Positions 35,475 through 44,558 are shown, counted from the first letter of the stretch. The stretch: 64,000 bases of DNA from Glycomyces luteolus (GCF_027622875.1 NZ_JAPZVP010000020.1:42200-106199), one strand, 5' to 3'. Notes: generated by a model from the sequence alone, not told the origin. Translations and numbers: made by a program.

Positions 35475-36428
35475 TTAGACGGCGACTGCCGGCTCGGGGG
35501 TCTCGTCCGGCGCGGCGGTCTTGGCGGCGACGGCGCGCTGCGCGGTGAACACGCCGGCGATCACGACGACGCCGCCGATGATCTGCGGCACTGTCAGCGC
35601 CTCGCCGAGCAGCGCCCAGGCGGAGAGCGAGGCGACCACGACTTCGGCGTATCCGATGCCGCCGGCCACGGGCGCCGTGATGAATCGCAGGCCGCTGAGG
35701 CCCAGACCGTAAGCGAGTGCGGTGCAGCCGATGAGCAGCATCACGCTGACCATGCCGGTGGTCGTCACTCCGCCGAGCGAGACCTCGGAGGACAGCGCCG
35801 CCCAGTCGAGTGCCCACGGCGCCGCGAAGGGCGCCAAGGCGATCGCGCCGACCGCGAAGCCGACCGCGAGCAGCACCCGCACGTCCACCGTCGCGGTGAG
35901 CCGTTCGCCGGAGAGGAAGTACGTGGCCTGGCAGGCGGCCGCGGCCGAACCGGCGATGAGGCCCACTGCGTCGAGCCGCAGGCCCGACCAGATCTCGACC
36001 ACGATGCACAGGCCCGCGATGCTCAGGAGCGTGCCGATCACGGCGGCGCGCGGCAGCACGGTGCGGCGCACGAAGCGCACCCAGGCGACGACCACGATGG
36101 GCCCCATGAACTCCAGCAGGAGCGCGATGCCGACGGGCAGGCGCTCGACCGCGATGAAGTAGAAGGCTTGCACTGCGGCGATGGCGGTGAGGCCGAACAG
36201 GACCAGCCCGCCCCACGGCAGGCGTTCGTCCTTGCCGCGCAGCCGCAGGAGAGGCACGACGGCGGCGGCGATCGCGATGAGGCCGACGCCGCAGACGCGC
36301 AGCCAGGTGACCTGGATAGGGGTGAGTCCGGCCTGGATCACGACTTTGCCGAAGGGGCCGCATACGCCGAAGAACAGCGAAGCGGCCAGGACGAGGGTGA
36401 CGCCGAGGGCGGCGCGGGGTGACGACAT
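35475..36428 (-). CDS. EamA/RhtA-type drug/metabolite exporter
   Basis: 317 aa from ATG 36428. The frame is open further 5' to 36542, but that part runs through two hairpins and is more likely leader. Ten hydrophobic helices in two EamA halves, with ERLPVGIALLLEFMGPIVV in the first half and GCTALAYGLGLSGLRFI and SAWALLGEAL in the second. Most similar in look to RhtA-like homoserine/threonine or amino-acid exporters. The substrate is not shown. The two-hairpin leader suggests regulated expression. Confidence 0.88.
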   Translation of the reverse strand: MSSPRAALGVTLVLAASLFFGVCGPFGKVVIQAGLTPIQVTWLRVCGVGLIAIAAAVVPLLRLRGKDERLPWGGLVLFGLTAIAAVQAFYFIAVERLPVGIALLLEFMGPIVVVAWVRFVRRTVLPRAAVIGTLLSIAGLCIVVEIWSGLRLDAVGLIAGSAAAACQATYFLSGERLTATVDVRVLLAVGFAVGAIALAPFAAPWALDWAALSSEVSLGGVTTTGMVSVMLLIGCTALAYGLGLSGLRFITAPVAGGIGYAEVVVASLSAWALLGEALTVPQIIGGVVVIAGVFTAQRAVAAKTAAPDETPEPAVAV

Positions 36429-36477
36429 TTGGGCTCCATTGCTCACGAGCAGCGCTGAGGAAAACAGTGCACAGAAA

Positions 36478-36540
36478 AGGCCCGGGACGGATCCATCCCG
36501 GGCCTGAATGCTTAGCGACCACCCCTCGAAGTCGCTAAGC
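36478..36540 (-). promoter_or_regulatory. Two-hairpin leader with terminator before the EamA gene
   Basis: Read on the minus strand, hairpin one is GCTTAGCGAC-N11-GTCGCTAAGC (36540-36510). After ATTC comes hairpin two, AGGCCCGGGA-N8-TCCCGGGCCT (36505-36478), followed by TTTTCTG. The second is a typical Rho-independent terminator located 50 nt before the start codon, hence an attenuator. The first, with a purine-rich loop, may be the sensor. No known riboswitch class is recognised. Confidence 0.6.
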
Positions 36541-36619
36541 AAGCTTGACGAGTCAACTATAGGGCATCGTACCGGCTTTGTGTCCTAAACGTGACCATAG
36601 TCTCGGCATGTGGCACAGG

Positions 36620-36853
36620 TCAAGCGCTGATCTTCGCCTTCACCTGTGCGAGAGAGGGATTCGTGAGCGCACTGCCGTCCTCGAAGAGCACGGTCGGGAC
36701 GGTCATGTTGCCGCCGTTGACCCCCATGACGAACTCGGCGGCTTCGGGGTCCTCTTCGATGTTGACCTCTTTGAAGAGCACGCCCTCGCGGTCGAACGCG
36801 GACTTCAGCCGCTTGCAGTAGCCGCACCAAGTGGTGCTGTACATGGTGATCAT
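36620..36853 (-). CDS. mrx1: Mycoredoxin (glutaredoxin-like, Mrx1)
   Basis: 77 aa with thioredoxin fold. The active site is STTWCGYCKRLK (CxxC at about residues 10-13), then VNIEEDPEAAEFV, the cis-proline loop TVPTVLFEDGS and LTNPSLAQVKAKI. These fit mycoredoxin-1, which reduces mycothiol mixed disulfides. It is divergent from uvrD2, the same neighbour as in mycobacteria. Confidence 0.93.
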   Translation of the reverse strand: MITMYSTTWCGYCKRLKSAFDREGVLFKEVNIEEDPEAAEFVMGVNGGNMTVPTVLFEDGSALTNPSLAQVKAKISA

Positions 36854-36998
36854 CGATCCTCCTTCGTCATCGACACTAACGCGATACCGCCCAGGGGCAT
36901 TCCTTCTGGGCGCAGATCATCGTGGCGGTCCTCACGTTCACCGATTTCGAGCCAACGGCCCGGCAGATCCTGTCGGACGCCTCTGGGAGACTGGGGGG

Positions 36999-39146
36999 AT
37001 GACCGCACGCGATCAGGCCATCGAACAGCTCCTCTCCGGACTCGACCCTGAACAGCGCGAGGCGGTGACCGCCCCTCCCGGGCCGGTCTGCATCCTCGCG
37101 GGCGCGGGCACCGGCAAGACCCGCGCGGTGACCCACCGGATCGCCTGGCGGGTGCTGCGCGGCGACATGCGCGGCCAGCACGTCACGGCGGTCACCTTCA
37201 CCGCCCGCGCGGCGGGGGAGATGCGCGACCGTCTCCGCGGCCTCGGCGTCTCCGGTGTGAACGCCCGCACCTTCCACTCCGCGGCGCTGCGGCAGCTCCG
37301 CTACTTCGGCACGCGCCGCTTCGGCGGCCAGCTCCCCGAGCTCGTCGACTCGACCCTGAAGTTCACGGCGATCGCGGCCGCCCGCGCCGGACTGCAGACC
37401 TCGCGCGCCAAGAACTTCGACCTCACCACCGAGATCGAGTGGGCCGCTTCTTCGCTCATCGGGCCCGACGACTACGTGAGCGCCATCGCCGCGCTCGGGC
37501 GCGACGCGCCCGCCGCCCCCGAAGACGTGGCGAAGGTCTACGCCGCCTACATCGAGGCCAAGCGCCGCGCCGGGGTCATGGACTTCGCCGACGTGCTCGC
37601 GTACACGGCCGACCTGATCACCGACCACGCCGCGACCGCCGACCAGATCCGCAGCCAGTACCGGTTCTTCGTGGTCGACGAGTACCAGGACGTGACCCCG
37701 CTCCAGCAGCGGCTGCTCGACGCCTGGCTCGGCGACCGCGACGACATCACCGTGGTGGGCGACGCCAGCCAGACCATCTACTCCTTCACCGGCGCCAGCT
37801 CGCGGAACCTGCTCGACTTCACCCGCCGCCACCGGAACGCCTCGCTCGTGCGCCTCGTGCGCGACTACCGCTCCACCCCGCAGGTGGTCGGCCTCGCCAA
37901 CCAGATCATCGGCGAATCCAAAGGGCGCGAAGCGAAGATGCGCCTCGAGCTCGTCGGCCAGCGGCCCGACGGCCCCGCCGTCACCGCCGAGGTCTTCGCC
38001 GACGAGGCCGAGGAGGCGGACATGATCGCCCGCCGCTGCTCCAAGCTCATCGCCGACGGCGTGAGCCCTTCGGAGATCGCGGTCCTCTACCGCACCAACG
38101 CCCAGTCGCAGGCCTATGAAGAGGCCCTGGCCTCCTACGGGGTGCCCACGGTGGTCACCGGCGCCGCGCGGTTCTTCGACCGGCCCGAGGTGCGCCAGGC
38201 CGTGGTCGCGCTGCGCTCGGCCGCGAAGACCGAGATCGGGGCCATGCCGCTTTCCGAGGCGGTGCCGGCCGCGCTCGAAGCGGTCGGCTGGCGTCCCGAT
38301 GCCGCGCCTTCCGGTGGCGCGCAACGCGAAGCATACGAAGCGGTGGCCGCGATCGCGGCGCTTTCGGAACAGTTCCTGGAGCACCACCGGGCCAATCCTG
38401 ACGAGGACGGCCCCGATCCGGACCTCGACGCGTTCTGCGCCGAGCTCTCCCGGCGGGCCTCCGAGCAGCACGCCCCGGCCGTCGCGGGCGTCACCCTCGC
38501 GAGCCTCCACGCCGCCAAGGGCCTCGAGTGGGACGCGGTGTTCCTGGTCGGCCTGGCCGACGGCACGCTGCCGACCACGTTCGCCCGCACCGAAACCGCG
38601 CTCGAAGAGGAGCGCCGCCTGCTGTACGTCGGCATCACGCGCGCCCGCGAGCGCCTGCAGCTCTCCTACGGGCTCGCCCGCAACGCGGGCGGGCGCGAGC
38701 GGCGGCTGTGCCGCTTCCTCGCGCCCCTCGGCTTGGGAGGCTTCCCGCGGCCGTCCGATCCCGGCGCGGCGACGCCGAAACCGCGCGAGCGGAAGAAGGC
38801 CAAGGTCCTCGACTGCTCCGGCTGCGGCAAGCCGCTCACCGACGCCCGGGACCGCAAGCTGGGGCATTGCGAGGATTGTCCCGCCACTATGGATGAAGGA
38901 CTGTTCGAGCGGCTGCGCGAGTGGAGGGTCAGCGTCGCCAAACAGGACGGCAAGCCGGCCTTCACCGTCTTCACGGATGTGACCTTGATCGCTATTGCCG
39001 AGCGCTGTCCGGGATCCGACAGTGAGCTCGCCTCCCTCCACGGCATCGGGAAATCCAAACTGGACAAATATGGCCCGGCGGTGTTGCACCTGGTCAACGG
39101 CGGGGAAGTGACGGAGGCCATCGCGATGTGCGACGGCGAGTCCTGA
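36999..39146 (+). CDS. uvrD2: ATP-dependent DNA helicase UvrD2
   Basis: 715 aa from ATG 36999, preceded by a G-run (CTGGGGGG). SF1A helicase: Walker A GAGTGKT (K40), VVDEYQDVTPLQQ (motif II), GDASQTIYSFTGAS (motif III), LASLHAAKGLEWDAVFLVGL (motif V region) and LLYVGITRARERL (motif VI). A tetracysteine cluster follows from C606 (CSGCGKPL ... HCEDCP), then an HRDC domain (C-terminal about 80 residues). That layout is the UvrD2 signature. Role in DNA repair/replication. Neighbour order mrx1-uvrD2-whiB7 is conserved. Confidence 0.95.
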   Translation: MTARDQAIEQLLSGLDPEQREAVTAPPGPVCILAGAGTGKTRAVTHRIAWRVLRGDMRGQHVTAVTFTARAAGEMRDRLRGLGVSGVNARTFHSAALRQLRYFGTRRFGGQLPELVDSTLKFTAIAAARAGLQTSRAKNFDLTTEIEWAASSLIGPDDYVSAIAALGRDAPAAPEDVAKVYAAYIEAKRRAGVMDFADVLAYTADLITDHAATADQIRSQYRFFVVDEYQDVTPLQQRLLDAWLGDRDDITVVGDASQTIYSFTGASSRNLLDFTRRHRNASLVRLVRDYRSTPQVVGLANQIIGESKGREAKMRLELVGQRPDGPAVTAEVFADEAEEADMIARRCSKLIADGVSPSEIAVLYRTNAQSQAYEEALASYGVPTVVTGAARFFDRPEVRQAVVALRSAAKTEIGAMPLSEAVPAALEAVGWRPDAAPSGGAQREAYEAVAAIAALSEQFLEHHRANPDEDGPDPDLDAFCAELSRRASEQHAPAVAGVTLASLHAAKGLEWDAVFLVGLADGTLPTTFARTETALEEERRLLYVGITRARERLQLSYGLARNAGGRERRLCRFLAPLGLGGFPRPSDPGAATPKPRERKKAKVLDCSGCGKPLTDARDRKLGHCEDCPATMDEGLFERLREWRVSVAKQDGKPAFTVFTDVTLIAIAERCPGSDSELASLHGIGKSKLDKYGPAVLHLVNGGEVTEAIAMCDGES

Positions 39147-39199
39147 CCGGTACTTGACCGGTAAATCTCACGGCAAAAACTTTCTCGCGAGACTCGCAG

Positions 39200-39238
39200 A
39201 AAAAGACGTTGCGCTCCCAAGCGAGACGGGCGTAGCGT
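39200..39238 (+). promoter_or_regulatory. Candidate WhiB7-dependent promoter of whiB7
   Basis: AAAAA (39200-39204) sits just upstream of TTGCGC (39209-39214), and TAGCGT (39233-39238) follows with 18-nt spacing. An A/T-rich block right before the -35 is the known mark of WhiB7-activated promoters, including its own. It would give a leader of about 640 nt. Confidence 0.5.
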
Positions 39239-39360
39239 TGCTCAAGCCGGAGTGAGGTGTGCGCCTCAGGACAGCCATGGCCTACGAGCCGTGAGTTGGC
39301 ACGGCATGAGGAGATGAAGACCAATGTTGACCACGAAACCCGAAGGGAGGGGACAGACGA

Positions 39361-39731
39361 TGAAGCTGCTCAGCGAAACCCAGAGCACGACGCCGCTCGG
39401 CGTGACGCATGAACCGCTCGCCGTCTATCGGCACATCGCGCCCGTCTCCGCCCAGGTTCGTGGCACCACTCTGCCCGGCGCCGTCCAGATCACGACGCTG
39501 AGCACCGTCAAGACCATTGACAACACCGATATGGGCGCCAATGCCGTCCTCGGACGTGGCCGTGCATTCGCAGGCCTCGGTTGGCAGCCGGTTAACGGCT
39601 CCGAGAAGCGTCACGGCGCCACCCGCGGGAGACCGCCTCGAGAACATCGAAAGGGCTTACAGCTAAGCCCGCTCGGAACTCTCGAGGCCGCGAATCCCGC
39701 CCCAGGGATCGCGGCCTTTTTGTATGGCTGA
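39361..39731 (+). CDS. Leader open reading frame of whiB7, uncertain
   Basis: The frame has two start options, ATG 39324 and ATG 39361; the second has GGGAGGGG 8 nt upstream. It would encode 123 aa (MKLLSETQSTTPLGVTHEPL...). Its 3' end runs through the attenuator hairpin, so either the true product ends differently or translation of this frame is what disrupts the hairpin. Short upstream ORFs that couple translation stress to whiB7 transcription are known in actinobacteria. No protein family recognised. Confidence 0.35.
39685..39721 (+). terminator. Intrinsic terminator inside the whiB7 leader (attenuator)
   Basis: AGGCCGCGA-a-TCCC, a 6-nt loop and GGGA-T-CGCGGCCT (stem of about 13 bp with one bulge) followed by TTTTT. 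It lies 168 nt before the whiB7 start and after the promoter, so full-length whiB7 mRNA needs read-through. Confidence 0.75.
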
Positions 39732-39888
39732 AACGCCCGTCAGCACGACGGCGAGTCAGAAATCGGCAAGGTCGCGGCCCACCAGTAGAAGACAGACGAG
39801 ACAGATTGCGAAGCAATTGAGTCCTCAGACAGCACTGATGCGACCGAACGTCGAGAAGACCATCGAGATGAGAGAGGAGACCGAGTTC

Positions 39889-40248
39889 ATGACCGACACC
39901 CTCATCGGACCCGAGCTGCGAGACCAGGCCCGCGAGACCGGAGGCGACCTGGCCTGCCGCGAGTACGACGCGGACCTGTGGTTCTCGGAGCAGCCCACCG
40001 AACTGGAGTTCGCCAAGTCCCTGTGCACCGACTGCCCGGTTCGCCTGGCCTGCCTGGCCGGAGCGCTCGAGCGCCACGAGCCCTGGGGCGTGTGGGGCGG
40101 CGAGATCTTCGAGAAGGGGAACGTCGTGGCCCGCAAGCGGCCCCGCGGGCGGCCCCGGAAGGACGCCGCGCTCATCGAGCAGGCGGCCCAGAAGGAGCTC
40201 GCCGAGCGGACCCGTGAACTCGCGCTCGCGGGGGTGACGGTGTCATGA
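39889..40248 (+). CDS. whiB7: WhiB7 (WblC) antibiotic-resistance regulator
   Basis: 119 aa from ATG 39889, with AGAGGAG 9 nt upstream. Four iron-sulfur cysteines: C23, C46, C49 and C55 (CTDCPVRLAC). The beta-turn GVWGGE follows, and the AT-hook RGRPRK at about residue 87, the hallmark of WhiB7. It works with the housekeeping sigma factor at promoters with an A/T block before -35 and induces intrinsic drug resistance genes. It ends in ATGA overlap with a small gene. Confidence 0.94.
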   Translation: MTDTLIGPELRDQARETGGDLACREYDADLWFSEQPTELEFAKSLCTDCPVRLACLAGALERHEPWGVWGGEIFEKGNVVARKRPRGRPRKDAALIEQAAQKELAERTRELALAGVTVS

Positions 40249-40466
40249 CAGTCGACTATCTGAGCCGCCATCTCAAGAACGATGTCGGCGTGAAGGATCT
40301 CGAAGTCCTGATGGGCGGGGAGATCGAGGCGGTTCGGCCGCTGACGCAGACGGGCTCGCTGTTCACCGGGGTCGGACGCCTCCGGATGCGGAGCCTGTGG
40401 AAGGAAGCCGGCTACGCCCGGACGCCGCGGCACACCGGACGGCACCGCCGCCGGGGCCGACTTTGA
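40245..40466 (+). CDS. Small basic protein coupled to whiB7
   Basis: 73 aa from ATG 40245, overlapping the whiB7 stop. Basic Arg/His-rich tail (RTPRHTGRHRRRGRL), no cysteine, no known motif. The coupling suggests co-expression with WhiB7; the C-terminal tail could simply be read-out of GC-rich sequence. Function unknown. Confidence 0.45.
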   Translation: MTVDYLSRHLKNDVGVKDLEVLMGGEIEAVRPLTQTGSLFTGVGRLRMRSLWKEAGYARTPRHTGRHRRRGRL

Positions 40467-40489
40467 CGACGCACTAATCGCGTTGGCTG

Positions 40490-40525
40490 AAGGGGTCCAT
40501 CCCTGAGCGGGGATGGGCCCCTTTT
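40490..40525 (+). terminator. Terminator of the whiB7 transcript
   Basis: AAGGGGtCCATCCC / GGGATGGgCCCCTT with a short loop and a TTTT end, 24 nt after the last stop. Confidence 0.75.
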
Positions 40526-40584
40526 GTTATGCCCGAAGGGCTGGGAGTGTCCGGTGTTATGCCCGAAGGGCTGGGAGTGTCCGG
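40525..40584. repeat. Perfect tandem duplication, 2 x 30 bp
   Basis: The 30-bp unit starting TGTTATGCCCGAAGGGCTGG and ending GTGTCCGG occurs twice back to back (40525-40554, 40555-40584), directly after the whiB7 terminator and before the convergent ABC1 kinase end. Confidence 0.9.
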
Positions 40585-40672
40585 GAGGGTCTGCGCAATT
40601 CGGACATGCGGTGGCGCCCCCGAATCAAGCGCGCCTCGCGGGTGCGACAGCGTTCGCGAACGAGAGCGGTGC

Positions 40673-42037
40673 TCAACGGTCGGGGTCGGTGCCTTCGGGG
40701 TCGGCGAAGCCCGGGAGCCACTCCTCCAAGATCGAGCGCCACTCGGCCCTCGCGCCGAGCTGGCACAGGACGCCGATGGAGCCCATCGTGACGCGGTGGA
40801 TCAGCAGGTACGAGGGCGGGAAGCTCAGCTGCTTGTTCAACCGGGCCGCCTCCGAGCCCTGGCCCGTCAGGCGCGCGCTCTCCTTGCGGAGCCATTCGCG
40901 CGAGAACTGGAACTCCTCGCCCGCGATCGGCTCGAGCATCGGCTGCAGCAGGTCGAGCATCGCCTTCGCGTCGATCTGCAGCCCCGGCGGCACGAAGCCC
41001 TCGCCGCGCAGGCCCGCCACGACGTCGTCGGCCTTGCCGTCCAACGTCAACCGCGTCAAGCGGCCCACCTGCACCGGCATCCCGCCGGGAAGGCGCGAGG
41101 CCGCGCCGAAGTCGTACACGATCAATCGGCCGTCGTCGCCGATCGCGAAGTTCCCCGGGTGCGGGTCGGCGTGCAGGAGACCGGCGCGCTTCGGCGCCGA
41201 GAAGTGCAGCGTCGCCAGCCGCTTCCCGGCCGCGTCGCGCTCCTCCTGCGTGCCTTCGGTGATGACCTCCGACAGCGGCCGCCCGGCGATCCATTCGGTC
41301 ACCAGTACCTCGCCGCTCGCGTGCACCACCTCGGGCACCACGATGAGCGGGTCCCCGCGGAAGGCCTCGGCGAACTGCTGCTGCGTGGCCGCCTCGAGCT
41401 CGTAGTCGAGCTCTTCGAGCAGCCGCTCGCGCAGCTCCACGGTGATCTTCTTGACGTCGAAGTTCGGTTGCAGCACTTTGAACATGGGGGCCATGCGCGA
41501 GAGGTGCCGCAGGTCGGAGCGGAGCGCGTCGCCCGCGCCCGGATACTGGATCTTGACGGCGACCTGCCGCCCGTCGTTCCACACCGCGCGGTGGACCTGG
41601 CCGATGCTCGCCGCCGCGGACGGGGCGTCGTCGAATTCGAGGAAGCGGTCGCGCCAGTCGGTGCCCATCTGCCGCTCGAGCACGCCGTGGACGCTGGCCA
41701 CCGGCAGCGGGGGAGCGGCGTTCTGGAGTTTCGTCAGGGCCTGCCGGTACGGCGCGGCCAGATGCTCGGGCAGGGCCGCCTCGAAGATCGACAGGGCCTG
41801 GCCGAGCTTCATCGCGCCGCCCTTGAGCTGCCCGAGCACGCTGAACACGTGCTCGGCCGTGCGCCGCTGCGCCTGCTCGCTCAGGATCTCGTCGGCCAGC
41901 CCGGTCACGCGCTTGCCCAGCCCCACGGTCGCCCGGCCCGCCAGCCCCAAGGGCAGGGAGGCGAGTTTCATGCCCCGGGAGAACGCCCGGCGCGGGAGGT
42001 CGTCACCCGAATGGGCGGGTCCATGCCTGTCGCTCAC
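40673..42037 (-). CDS. ABC1/AarF/UbiB-family atypical kinase-like protein
   Basis: 454 aa from GTG 42037 (a longer reading to 42124 adds an Arg-rich non-coding-looking stretch). The family motif KGGAMKLGQALS (KxGQ), the Ala-rich loop SAAASIGQVHRA, AVKIQYPG, the catalytic loop HADPHPGNF and metal motif VYDFGAAS are all present. ABC1 proteins bind nucleotide and act in quinone/lipid metabolism; the actinobacterial role is unclear. Same neighbour of whiB7 as Rv3197. Confidence 0.92.
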   Translation of the reverse strand: MSDRHGPAHSGDDLPRRAFSRGMKLASLPLGLAGRATVGLGKRVTGLADEILSEQAQRRTAEHVFSVLGQLKGGAMKLGQALSIFEAALPEHLAAPYRQALTKLQNAAPPLPVASVHGVLERQMGTDWRDRFLEFDDAPSAAASIGQVHRAVWNDGRQVAVKIQYPGAGDALRSDLRHLSRMAPMFKVLQPNFDVKKITVELRERLLEELDYELEAATQQQFAEAFRGDPLIVVPEVVHASGEVLVTEWIAGRPLSEVITEGTQEERDAAGKRLATLHFSAPKRAGLLHADPHPGNFAIGDDGRLIVYDFGAASRLPGGMPVQVGRLTRLTLDGKADDVVAGLRGEGFVPPGLQIDAKAMLDLLQPMLEPIAGEEFQFSREWLRKESARLTGQGSEAARLNKQLSFPPSYLLIHRVTMGSIGVLCQLGARAEWRSILEEWLPGFADPEGTDPDR

Positions 42038-42311
42038 GTTCCCAATGCTCTCACGGCGAAGCGGCAGTCGGCGACGGCACGGGCACGCCATGTCGACCCG
42101 CCGTCGGCCTCGCCTGGAGGGCACGTAAGCGCCCGGAAGTCCCTTTACGCCTGCCGCCCGCCTGGCCCCGCCTATGTCACCCGCTCGAGTGAAGCGGCGC
42201 GGCGGGGCTTACAGGCGTGAAATCTGTGGCATTCTGAGGCCGAACGGTCGCACAGAGTGATCGTTGCAACAGGGCCTGCACGACCGGCCCGCGCACAACA
42301 GGGGGAAACCA

Positions 42312-42476
42312 GTGGCTCAAGCGACGAAGACCTACACCGGCTACTGCGTCAAGTGCCGCGAGAAGCGCGACTTCGAGGGCACCGTGGTGGTCTCGGACTC
42401 GGGTCGCCGGATGGCGAAGGGCACGTGCCCGGTGTGCGGCACCAAGATGAACCGGATTCTCGGCAAGGAATCGTGA
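42312..42476 (+). CDS. DUF5679 small zinc-ribbon protein
   Basis: 54 aa from GTG 42312 with GGGGGAAA upstream. CVKCREK ... CPVCGTK gives two CxxC knuckles; the middle reads DFEGTVVVSDSGRRMAKG. The small ribbon is conserved next to the ABC1 kinase gene in actinobacteria. Probably nucleic-acid or protein binding; function unknown. Confidence 0.85.
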   Translation: MAQATKTYTGYCVKCREKRDFEGTVVVSDSGRRMAKGTCPVCGTKMNRILGKES

Positions 42477-42621
42477 CCTCGGGGCCGGACGGCCCCAGCC
42501 CCTCGTCTGATCCCACTCTGCGGGAAATCGGCGAGGGGATTTTCTTGGCATTCCATAGCTATCACCGCAATCGCGACATCCGCGTTATGCGATTGTCACC
42601 CCCCGGGTTTAGTGTGCGTTC

Positions 42622-43152
42622 ATGGCGCGCAAAGTCCATCCCCCCGTTGAAGTGCGGCGCTCTCCCCGGCGTCGTGCAACCGTAGCGGCCTATGAAGAAC
42701 GAGGCCGCGTGGTCGTCATGATCCCTGACGCCTTCTCGGAAACCGAGGAGCAGGAGTGGATCGACCACATGCTCGCGAGACTGCGGAAACGCGAGGCCCG
42801 AGACGGCCGCGCGTCCGACACGGCCCTGCGCGAGCGGGCCGTCAGGCTCGCCCGCCGGTATTACCCCGAACATCCCGAATGCGCCACTCCGAGAAGCGTC
42901 CGCTGGGTCGACAACCAGCAGCGCCGCTGGGGCTCGTGCACGCCTTCGGACGGCACGATCCGGATCTCCCGCCGGATCATGATGATGCCCTCATGGGTGA
43001 TCGACTACGTTCTGCTGCACGAACTCGCGCATCTGGTCCACCCCGACCATTCGCGCCCGTTCTGGGACATGGTCGCCCGCTACGCCAAAGCCGAGCGGGC
43101 CCGCGGCTACCTCGAGGGCATCGCGGACGCCGAGGCGAGCGAGCGGCAGTAA
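42622..43152 (+). CDS. YgjP/DUF45-type metal-dependent hydrolase
   Basis: 176 aa. The zinc motif [16 protein letters not shown] (HExxH with distal His) at about 133-148 is preceded by the family signature [20 protein letters not shown]. These are M48/WLM-like putative metalloproteases of about this length. Convergent with the DUF2342 gene, 24 nt between stops. Confidence 0.92.
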   Translation: MARKVHPPVEVRRSPRRRATVAAYEERGRVVVMIPDAFSETEEQEWIDHMLARLRKREARDGRASDTALRERAVRLARRYYPEHPECATPRSVRWVDNQQRRWGSCTPSDGTIRISRRIMMMPSWVIDYVLLHELAHLVHPDHSRPFWDMVARYAKAERARGYLEGIADAEASERQ

Positions 43153-43176
43153 TCGATCGCGACCTGGACCGGGGGC

Positions 43177-44445
43177 CTACTTGTCTCCGGGCTCCTCGTC
43201 GTCCTCGTCCTTCGGGTCGTTGACCGCGAGCTGGTCGAACATCGACATGTCGAGGTCTTCGAGCGCCTCGGAGACGGACGCGAAGCCCTCGGGGTGCTCC
43301 AGGTCGCCCGCGCTCGGCATGAGGTCGGGGTGCGCCCACACCGCCTCGCGGCCCTCGATGCCGCGCGCCTCGGTGAGCGAGTGCCACAGCCGCGTCGCCG
43401 CGCGCACCTTCGCCGGGTCGAGCTCGAGCCCGACCAGGGCCTCGAAGGTCTGCTCGGCGGGACCGCCGGTGGCCCGGCGCCGCCGCGCGGCCTCCATGAG
43501 CCGGTCGATCGTCGGCAGCCGGTCGTCCACGGCGTCGGCCACGACCACGTTCACCCAGCCGGCGATGAGCGCCAGCGTCGTGCCCAGCCGCGACAGCGCC
43601 GCCTTCTGCTGCTCGGTGTCCTCAGTCTTGAAGACCTCGCTCAGGTCGAGGGTCGCCGCGGCCTCGGGGTCCATCGGGTCCATGCCCGACATGGCCTCCT
43701 CGATCGCGGACTCGTCGATGCGGATCTCCCGCGCGTACGCCTCCAGCGCGCCCAGCAGGTGCGAGCGCAGCCACGGCGAGTGCGTGAAGAGCCGGTGTGT
43801 CGCGGCCTCGCGCAGCGCGACGTACAGCCGCACCTCCTCGACCGGCAGTTCCAGGCCCTCGGCATAAGCGGCGAGGTTCCCCGGCAGCAGCGCGGCCACG
43901 CCCGTCTTGCCAAGCGGCAGACCGACCTCGGAGGAGGAGAGCACCTCCCCGGCGAGCTTCGCGAGCGCCTGCCCCATCTGCGCGCCGAACAGGGCCGAGC
44001 CGACCCCCTTCATGACGTCGGCCATCGGGCCGAGCATGCCGGCCATCTCCTCGGGCACGAGCGTCTGCATCGCCTCGCCCATCTGGGCGGCGAGCGGCTC
44101 GGCGAGCTGCTTCCAGGAGTTCTCGGTCTGCGCGATCCACTGCTTGCGGGTCCACGCGTCAGTGGCCGTGACGCCCGAAGGCCAGTTCACGGCGGAGTCG
44201 AGCCAGAGGTCGGCGAGGCGCACGGCCTCGGCGACCTGCGCCTGCTCGGCGGGGCCGACAGTGTTCTCGGCCTGCAGTTCGGACTCGGCGAGCTGTTTGG
44301 CGAGCTGCCAGTTGACCGGACCGGACGACAGCGACTGCGCCATCATCTGCTGCAGCTGCTGCATCATCTGCTGCACCCGCGGATCGTTCGGGTCGGGCAG
44401 GTCGCCGCCCAGATTGCCGAAGCCGAATGGAATGTCGGAGCCCAT
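43177..44445 (-). CDS. DUF2342 zinc-dependent metalloprotease-like protein
   Basis: 422 aa from ATG 44445; the longer reading to 44526 lacks signals. It begins MGSDIPFGFGNLGGDLPDPN and has the family's Met/Gln-rich helix (VQQMMQQLQQMMAQSL), then AESELQAENTVG, WTRKQWIAQTENSW and IAGWVNVVVADAVDDRLPTI. It matches the actinobacterial 'zinc-dependent metalloprotease' family (Rv3195-like). No classical HExxH occurs, so the protease label is by family only. Divergent from the PDZ/Lon gene, as often in actinobacteria. Confidence 0.9.
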   Translation of the reverse strand: MGSDIPFGFGNLGGDLPDPNDPRVQQMMQQLQQMMAQSLSSGPVNWQLAKQLAESELQAENTVGPAEQAQVAEAVRLADLWLDSAVNWPSGVTATDAWTRKQWIAQTENSWKQLAEPLAAQMGEAMQTLVPEEMAGMLGPMADVMKGVGSALFGAQMGQALAKLAGEVLSSSEVGLPLGKTGVAALLPGNLAAYAEGLELPVEEVRLYVALREAATHRLFTHSPWLRSHLLGALEAYAREIRIDESAIEEAMSGMDPMDPEAAATLDLSEVFKTEDTEQQKAALSRLGTTLALIAGWVNVVVADAVDDRLPTIDRLMEAARRRRATGGPAEQTFEALVGLELDPAKVRAATRLWHSLTEARGIEGREAVWAHPDLMPSAGDLEHPEGFASVSEALEDLDMSMFDQLAVNDPKDEDDEEPGDK

Positions 44446-44558
44446 GGGCCAACCGTACGTCAGAGGAGGGGGAACGGGCCACGGCCCGCCGAACTGGAGG
44501 CGCCCTGTTCGCTGCGGGCCGAACACGCCTGTGGGCTAGGGCATGTAGGCTTCCGCGC

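Noticed and set aside
36876..39089. Minus-strand 737-codon frame opposite uvrD2
   Set aside because: Antisense shadow with Gly/Arg/Val-rich composition.
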